From: Neisseria lactamica NS19
GTDB taxonomy: Bacteria > Pseudomonadota > Gammaproteobacteria > Burkholderiales > Neisseriaceae
Assembly (NCBI GenBank): GCA_000193795.2
Contig: AEPI01000066.1
Span: 1 to 59,653, forward strand
Length of the DNA stretch: 59,653 bases
Direction of reading: 5' to 3'
Every line of letters begins with the position of its first letter. Position 1 is the first letter of the stretch. The notes below the pieces were generated by a model, which saw nothing but the letters and a program-made list of their open reading frames with translations, had not been told where the DNA came from and ran no database searches. The position numbers and the translations under genes were made by a program. This document shows positions 8,344-16,604 of the stretch, piece after piece.

Positions 8344-8991
8344 TTATACCGCGTCTGTTTTATCCAACTCCAACCATTCCGCCTCGGGGAAACTGTCTTT
8401 CAGACGGCATTGCAGATAGTTCAGGCTGTCTTGTGCAACACATTCGTCAGAGCTGTCATGAATATGGTTGAATACGAGGCTGTGCAAGCGAATGCCGTAT
8501 TGTTTGAGCGCGGCGAAGCTGAGCAGGGTGTGGTTGATGCTGCCGAGCCGTCCGCCGGTAACGAGGATGACGGGATAATCTTGTTGCTGAATATAATCAA
8601 TGGTTAACAGATTTTCGGTCAGCGGAACCATCAATCCGCCTGCGCCTTCGACCAACACGATTTCATATTGTGCCGCCAATTCTTGCGTGGCGGTGCGGAT
8701 TTTGTCCAAATCCAAAACCCTGCCGTCCAGTCGGGCGGCAAGGTGCGGCGAGGCGGGATAGCTGAAGATTTCGGGCATAGTCAGCCGCTGTTTGTCCGCT
8801 TCCTGCATCGGGATGCCCATAATTTTGCGGTGGGCGGCGATGTCGTCGGCGATGTCTTGGCAACCGGTTTGCACGGGCTTTTGCGTAATCACGCTTTTGC
8901 CCTGCTGCAACAATTGTTTTGCCAATACGCCGGTGGCGACGGTTTTGCCGATGTCCGTATCAATGCCGCTGACGAAGTAAACGCCTTTCAT
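8344..8991 (-). CDS. bioD: dethiobiotin synthetase BioD
   Basis: ATP-dependent enzyme that closes the ureido ring of dethiobiotin. The N-terminus MKGVYFVSGIDTDIGKT holds the P-loop-like motif with Lys16 and Thr17, and VLVEGAGGLMVPL near 108-120 is the second nucleotide-site motif. I start it at MKGVYF (215 residues); the same frame is open upstream, but that stretch lies inside bioA and begins with an accidental MPSE from an uptake sequence. Start and bioA stop overlap as ATGA, so bioA and bioD are translated as a coupled pair. Confidence 0.95.
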   Translation of the reverse strand: MKGVYFVSGIDTDIGKTVATGVLAKQLLQQGKSVITQKPVQTGCQDIADDIAAHRKIMGIPMQEADKQRLTMPEIFSYPASPHLAARLDGRVLDLDKIRTATQELAAQYEIVLVEGAGGLMVPLTENLLTIDYIQQQDYPVILVTGGRLGSINHTLLSFAALKQYGIRLHSLVFNHIHDSSDECVAQDSLNYLQCRLKDSFPEAEWLELDKTDAV

Positions 8992-10289
8992 TTGCTGTGT
9001 TCCCTCAAAATTTTCACAGTTTTGTCGGCAAGTTCGGTCAAAATGCCGTCTGAAATGATGTAAGGCGGCATCAGATACACCAGCCTGCCGAACGGGCGCA
9101 CCCAAATGCCCTGCGCCACGCAGTCTGCTTGAAAACGCGCCATATCCACGCCTTTTTCCAGCTCGATTACCCCGATGGCACCCAAAACGCGCACGTCTTT
9201 CACGCCGCGAATGTCCCACGCGGCTTTCAGACGGCATTTTAAGATGCTTTCAATGCGGCGGATATTTGCCTGCCAATCTTGGGACAAAAGCAACTTGACC
9301 GAAGCGCAGGCAACGGCACACGCCAGCGGGTTCGCCATAAATGTCGGGCCGTGCATAAACACACCCGCTTCGCCGCGCGAAATCGTTTCGGTAACTTTTT
9401 GCGAAGTAACCGCCGCCGCCAGCGTCATATAGCCGCCACTCAAGCCTTTGCCTATACACATAATATCCGGCACGACATCTGCGTGTTCGCAGGCAAACAT
9501 CTTGCCCGTGCGCCCGAATCCGGTGGCGATTTCATCAAAAATCAACACGATGTCAAACTCGTCGCACAAATCGCGCAATCCGCGAAGATACTGCGGATGA
9601 TAAAAATACATACCGCCCGCGCCCTGCACGACCGGTTCCAAAATAAAGGCGGCAATATCCGCATGATGCGCTTCAAACAAGGCACGGACAGGCTGCAAAT
9701 CCGCCTCGTCCCATTCATCGTCGAAACGGCTTTTCGGATTATCGACAAAATAACGCTGCGGCAACGCGCTGCCGAAAATATGGTGCATCCCCGTTTCCGG
9801 ATCGCAGACGGACATCGCGTTCCAAGTATCGCCGTGATACCCGCGCCGCACCGTCGCGATATTTTGTTTTGCACGCAAACCCCGCGCCTGCTGGTATTGC
9901 ACCGCCATTTTCAGCGCGACTTCTACCGAAACCGAACCCGAATCCGCATAAAAAATACGGTCCAGCCCCTGCGGCAAAATCCCGACCAATAATTTGCCCA
10001 GTTCTACCGCAGGCTCATGCGTCAGGCCGCCGAACATCACGTGCGCCATCTGTTTCATCTGCGCCTCAACCGCCTGATTCAAAACAGGATGATTATAGCC
10101 GTGTATCGCACACCACCAAGACGACATCCCGTCAACCAGCCGAGTTCCGTCCGCCAATTCGATATGCACACCCTCCACACGGCGCACCGGATAAACAGGC
10201 AACGGGTCGGTCATGGATGTATAGGGATGAAGCAGATGGGTACGGTCAAAATCACGCAAAGATAACGTTTTTTCCTGTTCAGACGGCAT
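8988..10289 (-). CDS. bioA: adenosylmethionine-8-amino-7-oxononanoate aminotransferase BioA
   Basis: PLP enzyme of biotin synthesis that aminates KAPA to DAPA with S-adenosylmethionine as donor. The 433 residues follow the class III aminotransferase plan: LLHPYTSMTDPLPVYPV at about 19-35, the LIFDEIATGFGRTG block, and the PLP-lysine motif IGKGLSGGYM near 280. The start codon lies in a DNA uptake sequence, so the first four residues MPSE are encoded by it; no other Met is available before the conserved part. It leads the bioA-bioD pair. Confidence 0.96.
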   Translation of the reverse strand: MPSEQEKTLSLRDFDRTHLLHPYTSMTDPLPVYPVRRVEGVHIELADGTRLVDGMSSWWCAIHGYNHPVLNQAVEAQMKQMAHVMFGGLTHEPAVELGKLLVGILPQGLDRIFYADSGSVSVEVALKMAVQYQQARGLRAKQNIATVRRGYHGDTWNAMSVCDPETGMHHIFGSALPQRYFVDNPKSRFDDEWDEADLQPVRALFEAHHADIAAFILEPVVQGAGGMYFYHPQYLRGLRDLCDEFDIVLIFDEIATGFGRTGKMFACEHADVVPDIMCIGKGLSGGYMTLAAAVTSQKVTETISRGEAGVFMHGPTFMANPLACAVACASVKLLLSQDWQANIRRIESILKCRLKAAWDIRGVKDVRVLGAIGVIELEKGVDMARFQADCVAQGIWVRPFGRLVYLMPPYIISDGILTELADKTVKILREHSK

Positions 10290-10340
10290 AAGTTTCTCTC
10301 TTTTCTGATTGCCTGATTCAAAATCAAGGCTTCATTCTAC

Positions 10341-10870
10341 CTTCCAAACCGCATCCTTGTAGATAAATATAGAAATTCCCTTCAACAATATCCCGAAATT
10401 AATCTTGCCGTAGAGGGTGCTGGTTATATGGGAGTTGGGGGAGTGGAAAATTGGAAATATTTATTAACAGAAATAATTTTGCAATACAAGGAGAAGGAGC
10501 TTTGGGAATTGGTTTAGGATTTAAAGGGAAAATAGGTTTTAGCAATTATTTAAAATCAACAATAGATTCAGGAGGAGTAACCGCATATGCCAAAGATAAA
10601 TGGTATGAAAATTATAATACCAATGTTAGACCAAATGATGATAGTGCACTTGTATATACCAAGGGTAATGCAGAGGTTAATATACCAATTGTAAAAGGGA
10701 ACTATGAAGCTATTGCTGCCAGAGAATATTTACCAAATGGAAAGGCTGGGAGATTGTATAAATATCGAGGAACAGTTATTGAAGGCAAAACTCAATGGGG
10801 AGTTTCTGCCTTGATTAATTGGGATATTTTTGGATATAGAACACCAAAATACCGTCTTGAAAGGAAATAA
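10341..10870 (+). pseudogene. 5'-truncated, frameshifted remnant of an unrecognised AT-rich gene
   Basis: Two frames join into one sensible protein. The first, without a start codon, reads RILVDKYRNSLQQYPEI then AVEGAGYMGVGG and runs into a G5 tract (10437-10441). One more G would continue it as SGKLEIF into the second frame, which carries AIQGEGALGIGLGFKGKIGF and runs to TAA at 10868. The second frame alone could start at TTG 10451 and give 139 residues. The Gly-rich alternation suggests an outer or secreted beta-rich protein. I cannot name the family. Base composition is far from that of bioA. Confidence 0.55.
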
Positions 10871-10873
10871 GCA

Positions 10874-11308
10874 ATGGATACGAATCACTATGACAAAATT
10901 ATGCCATTTAAGCCTGAAAACAAAGAGAGTGAGCTAAAAATCGCCGTAAGATTCCAACGAAGATTGATAGCATCAAAAATTGTATATTTTTATACAGGTT
11001 TTATGGGATTATTGGTTTTTTTACAGAAATATCAAATTCTTCATATTTCTAACTTCAATGAATTAATGGATTGGCTCATGCTGTTATTTGTATTGCTCGG
11101 TGTATATAGTGTAATTTCTACAGTTTTTTTAACTATTTGCCTCTATTGCCACAGATTTCAAAAACAGTTTAATGGAAAAGTAATCAGCGTCGATAATCAA
11201 GAAATAGCTTGCAATCAAGGAGTAGTTCCATTTATTCATTATTGTAATCGATGCAATGCCCCACTTTCACCAAAAGCAGTAACAGATTATTATGAAAATA
11301 AAGCGTGA
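10874..11308 (+). CDS. small membrane protein with C-terminal CxxC motif
   Basis: Unrecognised 144-residue protein. Two hydrophobic segments (about 40-57 and 69-92) suggest a hairpin in the inner membrane, followed by a soluble tail ending with CNRCNAPLSPK, a half zinc-ribbon-like CxxC. Its ATG lies 3 bp after the stop of the upstream broken frame, so the two were one unit. AT-rich codon use matches that neighbour and not the chromosome. It could be an immunity or accessory protein of the broken upstream gene; this is inference from layout. Confidence 0.55.
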   Translation: MDTNHYDKIMPFKPENKESELKIAVRFQRRLIASKIVYFYTGFMGLLVFLQKYQILHISNFNELMDWLMLLFVLLGVYSVISTVFLTICLYCHRFQKQFNGKVISVDNQEIACNQGVVPFIHYCNRCNAPLSPKAVTDYYENKA

Positions 11309-11491
11309 ACGTACATGGTAGATGGTGCTTACACCCACGCGTTCCTTGCTTTGCTTTTTACTTATTTTTAGGCAGCTTTAAAACCACTTCCACTTACCTT
11401 CCTACTTCGATACCATCGGGGCAGGCGCATTGAGGCTGATGGTGGCGATGCCCGACGTTCCGGCCGTCCGCCTGTTTCCCAAGCGGCACAA
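11309..11491. other. intergenic stretch with a possible gene end
   Basis: No intact gene. On the minus strand a short open stretch reads SGIATISLNAPAPMVSK and then a stop near 11410. It could be the C-terminal end of a lost gene, but is too short to assign. Confidence 0.25.
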
Positions 11492-11517
11492 ATGCCGTCT
11501 GAACCTTCAGACGGCAT
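11492..11517. terminator. inverted uptake-sequence pair after fxsA
   Basis: ATGCCGTCTGAA (11492-11503) and its complement (11506-11517) with only a 2-nt spacer lie 5 bp past the fxsA stop. It can end fxsA on the minus strand and the accessory genes on the plus strand. Confidence 0.75.
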
Positions 11518-11522
11518 CGGGT

Positions 11523-12011
11523 TTACCTTGACCCATCCCTTTTATGCCCGATGGCATTTCGGCGTTGACCGCCGTCAGGTTCGGCAACCGTATATTCTCC
11601 CTCGATAATATCGTCATCGTAAGGGGCATCCTTTTTAGCACCCGGCCGGTTCATATTGAAAAAATTTTCCGCACCTCCTGCCTGCAACACTGCCCCTCCC
11701 TTAAACGGCAGCAGCAACAGCAAAGCCAATGCGGAAGACACAAACCCCGGACTCATCAGACAGACCGCCGCCACCGTATAACGGATGGGCCACAACATCT
11801 GATAAACAGACACCCGCCCGCCGCTTTTTACCGCCGCGCCCGCCAATAAAAGACCGGACAGCCCGGTATGCCTGAGCATCAGCACGCCGGCGGCAAAGGT
11901 TGCCGCCATCAAAAACAGCGTCCAACCGCCGCCCAGCCAATCGGCAACCCACACAATCGACATAATCTCCAAAAACAGCAACACTAAAAAACCGATACCG
12001 AAAAATCTCAT
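11523..12011 (-). CDS. fxsA: FxsA family membrane protein
   Basis: Small cytoplasmic-membrane protein of 162 residues. Hydrophobic segments lie near 4-24, 30-48 and 80-100, and the family pattern is present: LFLEIMSIVWVADWLGGGWTL near the N-terminus, GRVSVYQ in the middle, then LMSPGFVSSALALLLLLP. In E. coli FxsA relieves exclusion of phage T7 by the F plasmid when overproduced; the normal role is unknown. The C-terminal tail is polar and acidic, predicted cytoplasmic. Transcribed alone, ended by a paired uptake sequence. Confidence 0.88.
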   Translation of the reverse strand: MRFFGIGFLVLLFLEIMSIVWVADWLGGGWTLFLMAATFAAGVLMLRHTGLSGLLLAGAAVKSGGRVSVYQMLWPIRYTVAAVCLMSPGFVSSALALLLLLPFKGGAVLQAGGAENFFNMNRPGAKKDAPYDDDIIEGEYTVAEPDGGQRRNAIGHKRDGSR

Positions 12012-12150
12012 TGACCGTCATCCTTTTGATATTTAAATAACCAGAAAAACCGTTTGCTCGGAACGCGCAACCACCGCCTTTCCGCAAACAATACCATATG
12101 CTTGCGGCAAGGAAACATGAAATCACGCAAAATTATTCTTACCATACAAA

Positions 12151-12179
12151 AACAAAACCGGCTGCATATCCGCAACCGG
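12151..12179 (-). terminator. Rho-independent terminator after ihfA and the MerR-like gene
   Basis: On the minus strand CCGGTTGC and GCAGCCGG pair around a 6-nt loop and are followed by TTTTGTTTTTG. It lies just downstream of the MerR-like gene. Confidence 0.7.
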
Positions 12180-12186
12180 TCTCAAA

Positions 12187-12495
12187 TCAGCACAATTCCT
12201 TATCCAAATCAGCCAACAGCTCTTTCAGACCGTCTCCGATTTCCTGAACCGTAACCGGACGGTTGCCGTCCGAACCCGACTCCGCACTTTCTGCATACGG
12301 TGCAAACGTGCTCTTCAGTTTCAACAGTTTCACCACATCCGAACGGGTGTAGCGTTCGCCGCCGTAACCGACGACCACGCCGTGATCATGCTGCCATTGC
12401 GCAAAACCATAGGGGCTGATTTGCAACAACCCGCACAACTCGTCCAACGTGAAATAGCGTTTTGCGGGAATCGTCAAATCAACGTTGTTTGTCAT
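12187..12495 (-). CDS. MerR-like helix-turn-helix protein downstream of ihfA
   Basis: A 102-residue protein with an N-terminal MerR-type winged helix-turn-helix: YFTLDELCGLLQISPYGFAQW (14-34) then ERYTRSDVVKLLKLK (47-61), where R-Y-T-R-S-D-V-V is the usual wing pattern. No long dimerisation helix or metal-binding cysteines follow, so it is a minimal member. It overlaps ihfA by 17 bp and must be co-translated. The same pairing of ihfA and a short MerR-like gene is common in proteobacteria. Its target is unknown. Confidence 0.8.
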   Translation of the reverse strand: MTNNVDLTIPAKRYFTLDELCGLLQISPYGFAQWQHDHGVVVGYGGERYTRSDVVKLLKLKSTFAPYAESAESGSDGNRPVTVQEIGDGLKELLADLDKELC

Positions 12496-12781
12496 AGTAG
12501 TGTTCCACCATACCTTTGAGTTTCTGGCTGGCGTGGAAAGTCACGACGCGGCGGGCGGTAATCGGCACTTCCTCGCCGGTTTTCGGATTGCGGCCCGGGC
12601 GTTGCGGCTTGTCGCGCAACTGGAAATTTCCGAAACCGGAAATTTTGATTTCTTCGCCGCGCGCCAAAGTGCTGCGGATTTCTTCAAAAAAGAGTTCGAC
12701 AATTTCTTTGGCATCGTTTTTGGTGACGTTGCTGACTTTATCTACCAAAATATCGGCCAATTCGGCTTTAGTGAGAGTCAT
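12479..12781 (-). CDS. ihfA: integration host factor alpha subunit
   Basis: DNA-bending HU-family protein that forms a heterodimer with IhfB. MTLTKAELADIL at the N-terminus, GFGNFQLRDK near 46-55 and the DNA-inserting arm with GRNPKTGEEVPI at 63-74 identify it. The 100-residue length is exact for the family. It follows pheT on the same strand by 74 bp; pheT-ihfA order is conserved in gamma- and beta-proteobacteria. IHF is relevant here because Correia elements, two of which are in this window, can carry IHF sites. Confidence 0.97.
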   Translation of the reverse strand: MTLTKAELADILVDKVSNVTKNDAKEIVELFFEEIRSTLARGEEIKISGFGNFQLRDKPQRPGRNPKTGEEVPITARRVVTFHASQKLKGMVEHYYDKQR

Positions 12782-12855
12782 ATGATTACCTTCTGTTGTA
12801 ACAGTTGTGGATTATTACCAATTTTTATTTAAAATTCAAGCGAATATTTATTTTT

Positions 12856-15219
12856 TTAACTGCGAAGCCACGCCCCTGCCGCCGTTGCCGCGCCAACCAG
12901 TTTTCCGATAAGCGGCTCGACCGCCTCATCCGTCAGCGTGTTTTCCATATCCTGCAAAATCACTTTGACCGCCACGCTCTTCATCCCTTCGGGCAGTCCC
13001 GTGCCGCGATACACGTCAAATACGCTGATTTCCTGTACCAACTTGTTTGCCGCGCCTTTCAAGACAAGCAACAAATCATCATGGCTCATAGCTTCCGGCA
13101 TTACAAACGCCAAATCGCGGCGCACCGGCTGGAATTTCGATACTGCCCGATAGCGCGTTTTCCCGCATTCCAACACGGCCGCCATATCGATTTCAAATAC
13201 CAGCGGTGCTTGCGGCAAATCATATTTTTGCAGCCATTTCGGATGCAGTTCGCCGACAAAGCCGATGACTTTGCCGTCTGAAACGATATTGGCGGCGCGT
13301 CCGGGGTGCAGGGCGGGATGTTCGGTTTTGACAAACTCGGCCGCATTGTTTTTCAACAGATTTTCCACATCCGCCTTGATGTCGTAAAAATCCGCATTGC
13401 GCGTTTTCCCGCCCCATTGTTCGGGCATCGCCGCACCGTACCATAATCCGCCGATGCGCTCGTTTTGGACAAACCGGCCGTCTGAACCTTTGCCGAACAC
13501 GCGGGCGATTTCAAACACGCGCACGCGGTTTTGCTTGCGGTTCAGGTTGTTTTGCAGAATTTCCACCAAGCCGCCGATGAGCGTGGAACGCATCACGGCA
13601 TATTGCGCCGCCAACGGATTTTGCAGGCGGATGGGGTCGGCATTGGCGGCAAAATCTTGTTCCCACTGCTCGTCCACAAAGGCATAGCTGACCACTTCGC
13701 GGTAGCCGCGCGCCGCCATTTCGTTGTAAACGGCAAAACGCGGGCGGCGGGTTTCGGGCAGTTCCAGCATTTTCAGACGGCCTGAAGTATAGTCGTCGGA
13801 GATGTTTTCATAACCGTAAACGCGGCCGATTTCTTCAATCAAATCGGCTTCGATTTCGATGTCGAAACGGAAGCTAGGCGCGGTAACGCGGAAGCCTTCC
13901 GCCGTTTTTTCAGGCTGCAAGCCCAAGTGCTGCAAAATGGTTTCCACCTGTTCGGTAGGAATGTCCACGCCCAACACGGTTTTCAGACGGCCCAAACGCA
14001 GCTCAACCTGCTTCGCTTCAGGCAATTTGCCCCGCGCCTCCACCATTTCGCCTGCCGCACCGCCGCAGATTTGCAACACCAATTCGGTGGCGCGTTCGAT
14101 GGCATCCGCCTGCAAACGGTAGTCCACGCCGCGCTCAAAGCGGAACGACGAATCCGAACCGAAACCGTATTGGCGGGATTTGCCGGCAATAATCTCCGGT
14201 GCAAACCAAGCCGCTTCCAGCACGATATTTTGCGTGCCGTCTGAAACCGCGCTTGCCGCGCCACCCATCAGTCCCGCCAAACTCAACGCGCCTTTTTCGT
14301 CCGCCACGACCAATGTATTGTCGGACAGAGACACGGTTTTTTCATTCAAACATTCCAATATTTCGCCATTTTTAGCACGACGGACAATCAAACTGCCCGA
14401 AATTTTATCCGCATCGAAAACGTGCATCGGCTGACCGATTTCCAGCATCACATAGTTGCCGATGTCCACCAATGCGGAAATGCTGCGGATACCGCTGCGT
14501 TCCAAACGTTGTTTCATCCAATCCGGCGTGGCGGCGCGCGCGTTCACGTTTTCAATCACGCGGCTGATAAAGCGGCCGCAATCGGCCGGCGCGTCAATTT
14601 TCACAGCCCGGGTTTTACCGCCTTCAGACGGCATTTTCCGGATTTCGGGCTGCCTGAACGCGCAACCCGTCAGCGCGGACACTTCGCGCGCAATGCCTTT
14701 GATGCTCAGGCAGTCGGCGCGGTTCGGCGTGATTTTCAGCGTAAACACCGTGTCGTCCAAATCCAGATATTCGCGGATGCCGGTACCGACGGGCGCATCT
14801 TTAGGAAGAATATGCAAACCATCTATACCATCATCCGGCAAACCCAGTTCATCGGTGGAACACAACATCCCGTTCGACACCACGCCGCGCATCTTGGTCG
14901 GCTTGATTTTGAAATTGCCCGGCAATACCGCGCCCGGCAACGAACACGGCACTTTGATGCCCGGCCTGACATTCGGCGCACCGCACACAATCTGAACCAA
15001 CTCACCCGTACCGGCATCGACTCGGGTAACATTCAAACGGTCGGCATCTGGATGTTTTTCAACGGATTTCACTTCGGCAACAACCACGCCCGCAAACGCA
15101 GGCGCGGCAGTCCCGGCTTCTTCCACTTCCAAGCCGGACATCGTTAACAGGTGTTCCAGCTTATCGGCGGAAAGTTCGGTATCGGCTTGGGTTTTCAGCC
15201 ACGAGTAGGAGAATTGCAT
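12856..15219 (-). CDS. pheT: phenylalanine-tRNA ligase beta subunit
   Basis: Large subunit of the alpha2-beta2 phenylalanyl-tRNA synthetase. The 787 residues show the N-terminal tRNA-binding (EMAP/OB-like) region near 40-150 with the PDADRLNV motif, the B3/B4 core, the B5 domain and the C-terminal anticodon-binding FDX-ACB domain with FPPVRRDL-like FQPVRRDLAFVM near 700. Normally pheS directly precedes pheT; here a methyltransferase and a Vsr gene separate them, so pheT cannot be read simply as the second cistron. An uptake sequence lies within the coding region (near 14625). Confidence 0.97.
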   Translation of the reverse strand: MQFSYSWLKTQADTELSADKLEHLLTMSGLEVEEAGTAAPAFAGVVVAEVKSVEKHPDADRLNVTRVDAGTGELVQIVCGAPNVRPGIKVPCSLPGAVLPGNFKIKPTKMRGVVSNGMLCSTDELGLPDDGIDGLHILPKDAPVGTGIREYLDLDDTVFTLKITPNRADCLSIKGIAREVSALTGCAFRQPEIRKMPSEGGKTRAVKIDAPADCGRFISRVIENVNARAATPDWMKQRLERSGIRSISALVDIGNYVMLEIGQPMHVFDADKISGSLIVRRAKNGEILECLNEKTVSLSDNTLVVADEKGALSLAGLMGGAASAVSDGTQNIVLEAAWFAPEIIAGKSRQYGFGSDSSFRFERGVDYRLQADAIERATELVLQICGGAAGEMVEARGKLPEAKQVELRLGRLKTVLGVDIPTEQVETILQHLGLQPEKTAEGFRVTAPSFRFDIEIEADLIEEIGRVYGYENISDDYTSGRLKMLELPETRRPRFAVYNEMAARGYREVVSYAFVDEQWEQDFAANADPIRLQNPLAAQYAVMRSTLIGGLVEILQNNLNRKQNRVRVFEIARVFGKGSDGRFVQNERIGGLWYGAAMPEQWGGKTRNADFYDIKADVENLLKNNAAEFVKTEHPALHPGRAANIVSDGKVIGFVGELHPKWLQKYDLPQAPLVFEIDMAAVLECGKTRYRAVSKFQPVRRDLAFVMPEAMSHDDLLLVLKGAANKLVQEISVFDVYRGTGLPEGMKSVAVKVILQDMENTLTDEAVEPLIGKLVGAATAAGAWLRS

Positions 15220-15274
15220 GGTTTAACTCTCTATTGATGTTTCAACACAAAGAACGACACATAAAGCACCGCCC

Positions 15275-15370
15275 TACGTGTTGCCCGGAATGGGAAGCGG
15301 CTGCTTCCGCCCCCGATTAAATTCTACCGCCCTGGACGGCGGGGTTTCAAACGAAAAGGAATCGGAATGA
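15275..15370. repeat. intergenic repeat copy A (matches 35088-35170)
   Basis: The block from ACGTGTTGCCCGG to AAAAGGAATCGGAATG shares, in order, GTGTTG-CCG, a purine-rich middle, TTCTA-CGCC, GGGTTTCAA and AAAGGAAT-GG-ATG with a block at 35088-35170. It is an uncoded, degenerate copy of a small dispersed repeat. It fills most of the gap between pheT and the methyltransferase gene. Confidence 0.45.
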
Positions 15371-15515
15371 AACCATATGAAAATACTGAATAAAAATACT
15401 GACGCTTCTTTGTTTCCGGCTTCCCAAACAAGCCGGGCTGCTTAAACACACCGTCTTAAAAGCTGCCTTTTTGGTTTCATTTTCTCTATATCCCGGACGG
15501 CGCATATTGCAGATT

Positions 15516-16604
15516 TTAGGCATCACACCATCCGAGTCTGATTAAAACCTGCCCGGCGACCGCCTGAACCGCCGGCACGGCAACCGAGTTGCCGAACTGT
15601 TTGTATGCGGAAGCGTCCGCGACAGGGATTTTGAATGTTTCGGGAAAACCTTGCAGCCTTGCCCATTCGCGCGGGGTCATTTTTCTGATGCCCTCGCGGT
15701 TGACCTCGCCTTTGATATTGGTGGTCGGCGTAAAATCCGTAATGCGTTTGTCGATAACCAAATTCCGCTCCCGCCCCATACCGCCGACGACGATCGCGTT
15801 GGCAATCCCGTCATCGGAAATAATTTCATATCCGAAGCCGTTACCCTTTTCTTCGTGCCTTTGCTTGTGTTTCCTTAAAGTATCGATGTATCGGGTGGAC
15901 AAATAATATTTTGTCGGCACGGTATCTTTTTCCCGTATATCCTGAAAGGCTGTCTGAATGCCTGTCGGTTCGGGATATTTGAAATCCTTAATATCGGTAT
16001 CCCCCCGAAAGCCGACAATAAAAATCCTTTCGCGGTTTTGCGGCACGCCGAAATCCTTTGCGTTGACAATTTCCGGCTCAGGCACAAAATATCCCAAATC
16101 TTCCCTCAGCGTATTCAATATCGTCTGCAAGGTTCTGCCCCGGTCGTGGTTGGTCAATCCTTTTACGTTTTCCAAAAAGAATGCCTTGGGACGGTGCCTG
16201 CGGATAATTTCCGCCACATCGAAAAACAATGTGCCGCGCGTGTCTTCAAAGCCGCCGCGCCGGCCGGCAATCGAAAATGCCTGACAGGGGAAACCCGCAC
16301 ACAGCACATCAAACTGCTCCGGAATACATTGTTTGGTTTCTTCCAAAGTAATATCGCCGAACGGCACTTCTCTGAAATTGGCTTCGTATGTCTGTTTGGC
16401 TTTTTCGTCCCACTCGCTTGAGAACACGCATTCCCCGCCCAAGTTCTGCATCGCGATGCGGAAGCCACCGATGCCTGCAAACAAATCGATAAAGGTAAAT
16501 TTAGCCCGAACAGTATCGCTGTTTGTAAAAAGGCGGGATTGCGCTGCTTTTTCTTCCGAGCACCCGCCCTGCCCGTCATCCTTAATTTCGTTTTTGCAAA
16601 TCAA
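15516..16604 (-). CDS. DNA (cytosine-5) methyltransferase
   Basis: C5 methyltransferase of 362 residues with motifs in order: I FIDLFAGIGGFR (37-48), IV GFPCQAFSIAG with catalytic Cys near 109, VI FFLENVKGL near 148, VIII QNRERIFIVG near 190 and X YKQFGNSVAVP near 335. The region between VIII and X (target recognition) is about 90 residues, so the recognition site cannot be read from it. The start is TTG, forming TTGA with the vsr stop, so it is translated by coupling. No restriction endonuclease gene lies next to it. A GGNNCC (NlaIV/NgoBV type) specificity is a guess from known Neisseria systems. Confidence 0.93.
   Translation of the reverse strand: MICKNEIKDDGQGGCSEEKAAQSRLFTNSDTVRAKFTFIDLFAGIGGFRIAMQNLGGECVFSSEWDEKAKQTYEANFREVPFGDITLEETKQCIPEQFDVLCAGFPCQAFSIAGRRGGFEDTRGTLFFDVAEIIRRHRPKAFFLENVKGLTNHDRGRTLQTILNTLREDLGYFVPEPEIVNAKDFGVPQNRERIFIVGFRGDTDIKDFKYPEPTGIQTAFQDIREKDTVPTKYYLSTRYIDTLRKHKQRHEEKGNGFGYEIISDDGIANAIVVGGMGRERNLVIDKRITDFTPTTNIKGEVNREGIRKMTPREWARLQGFPETFKIPVADASAYKQFGNSVAVPAVQAVAGQVLIRLGWCDA

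Noticed and set aside
8992..9237. Longer N-terminus for BioD beginning MPSES
   Set aside because: It is an uptake sequence inside bioA read in another frame; the family start is MKGVYF.
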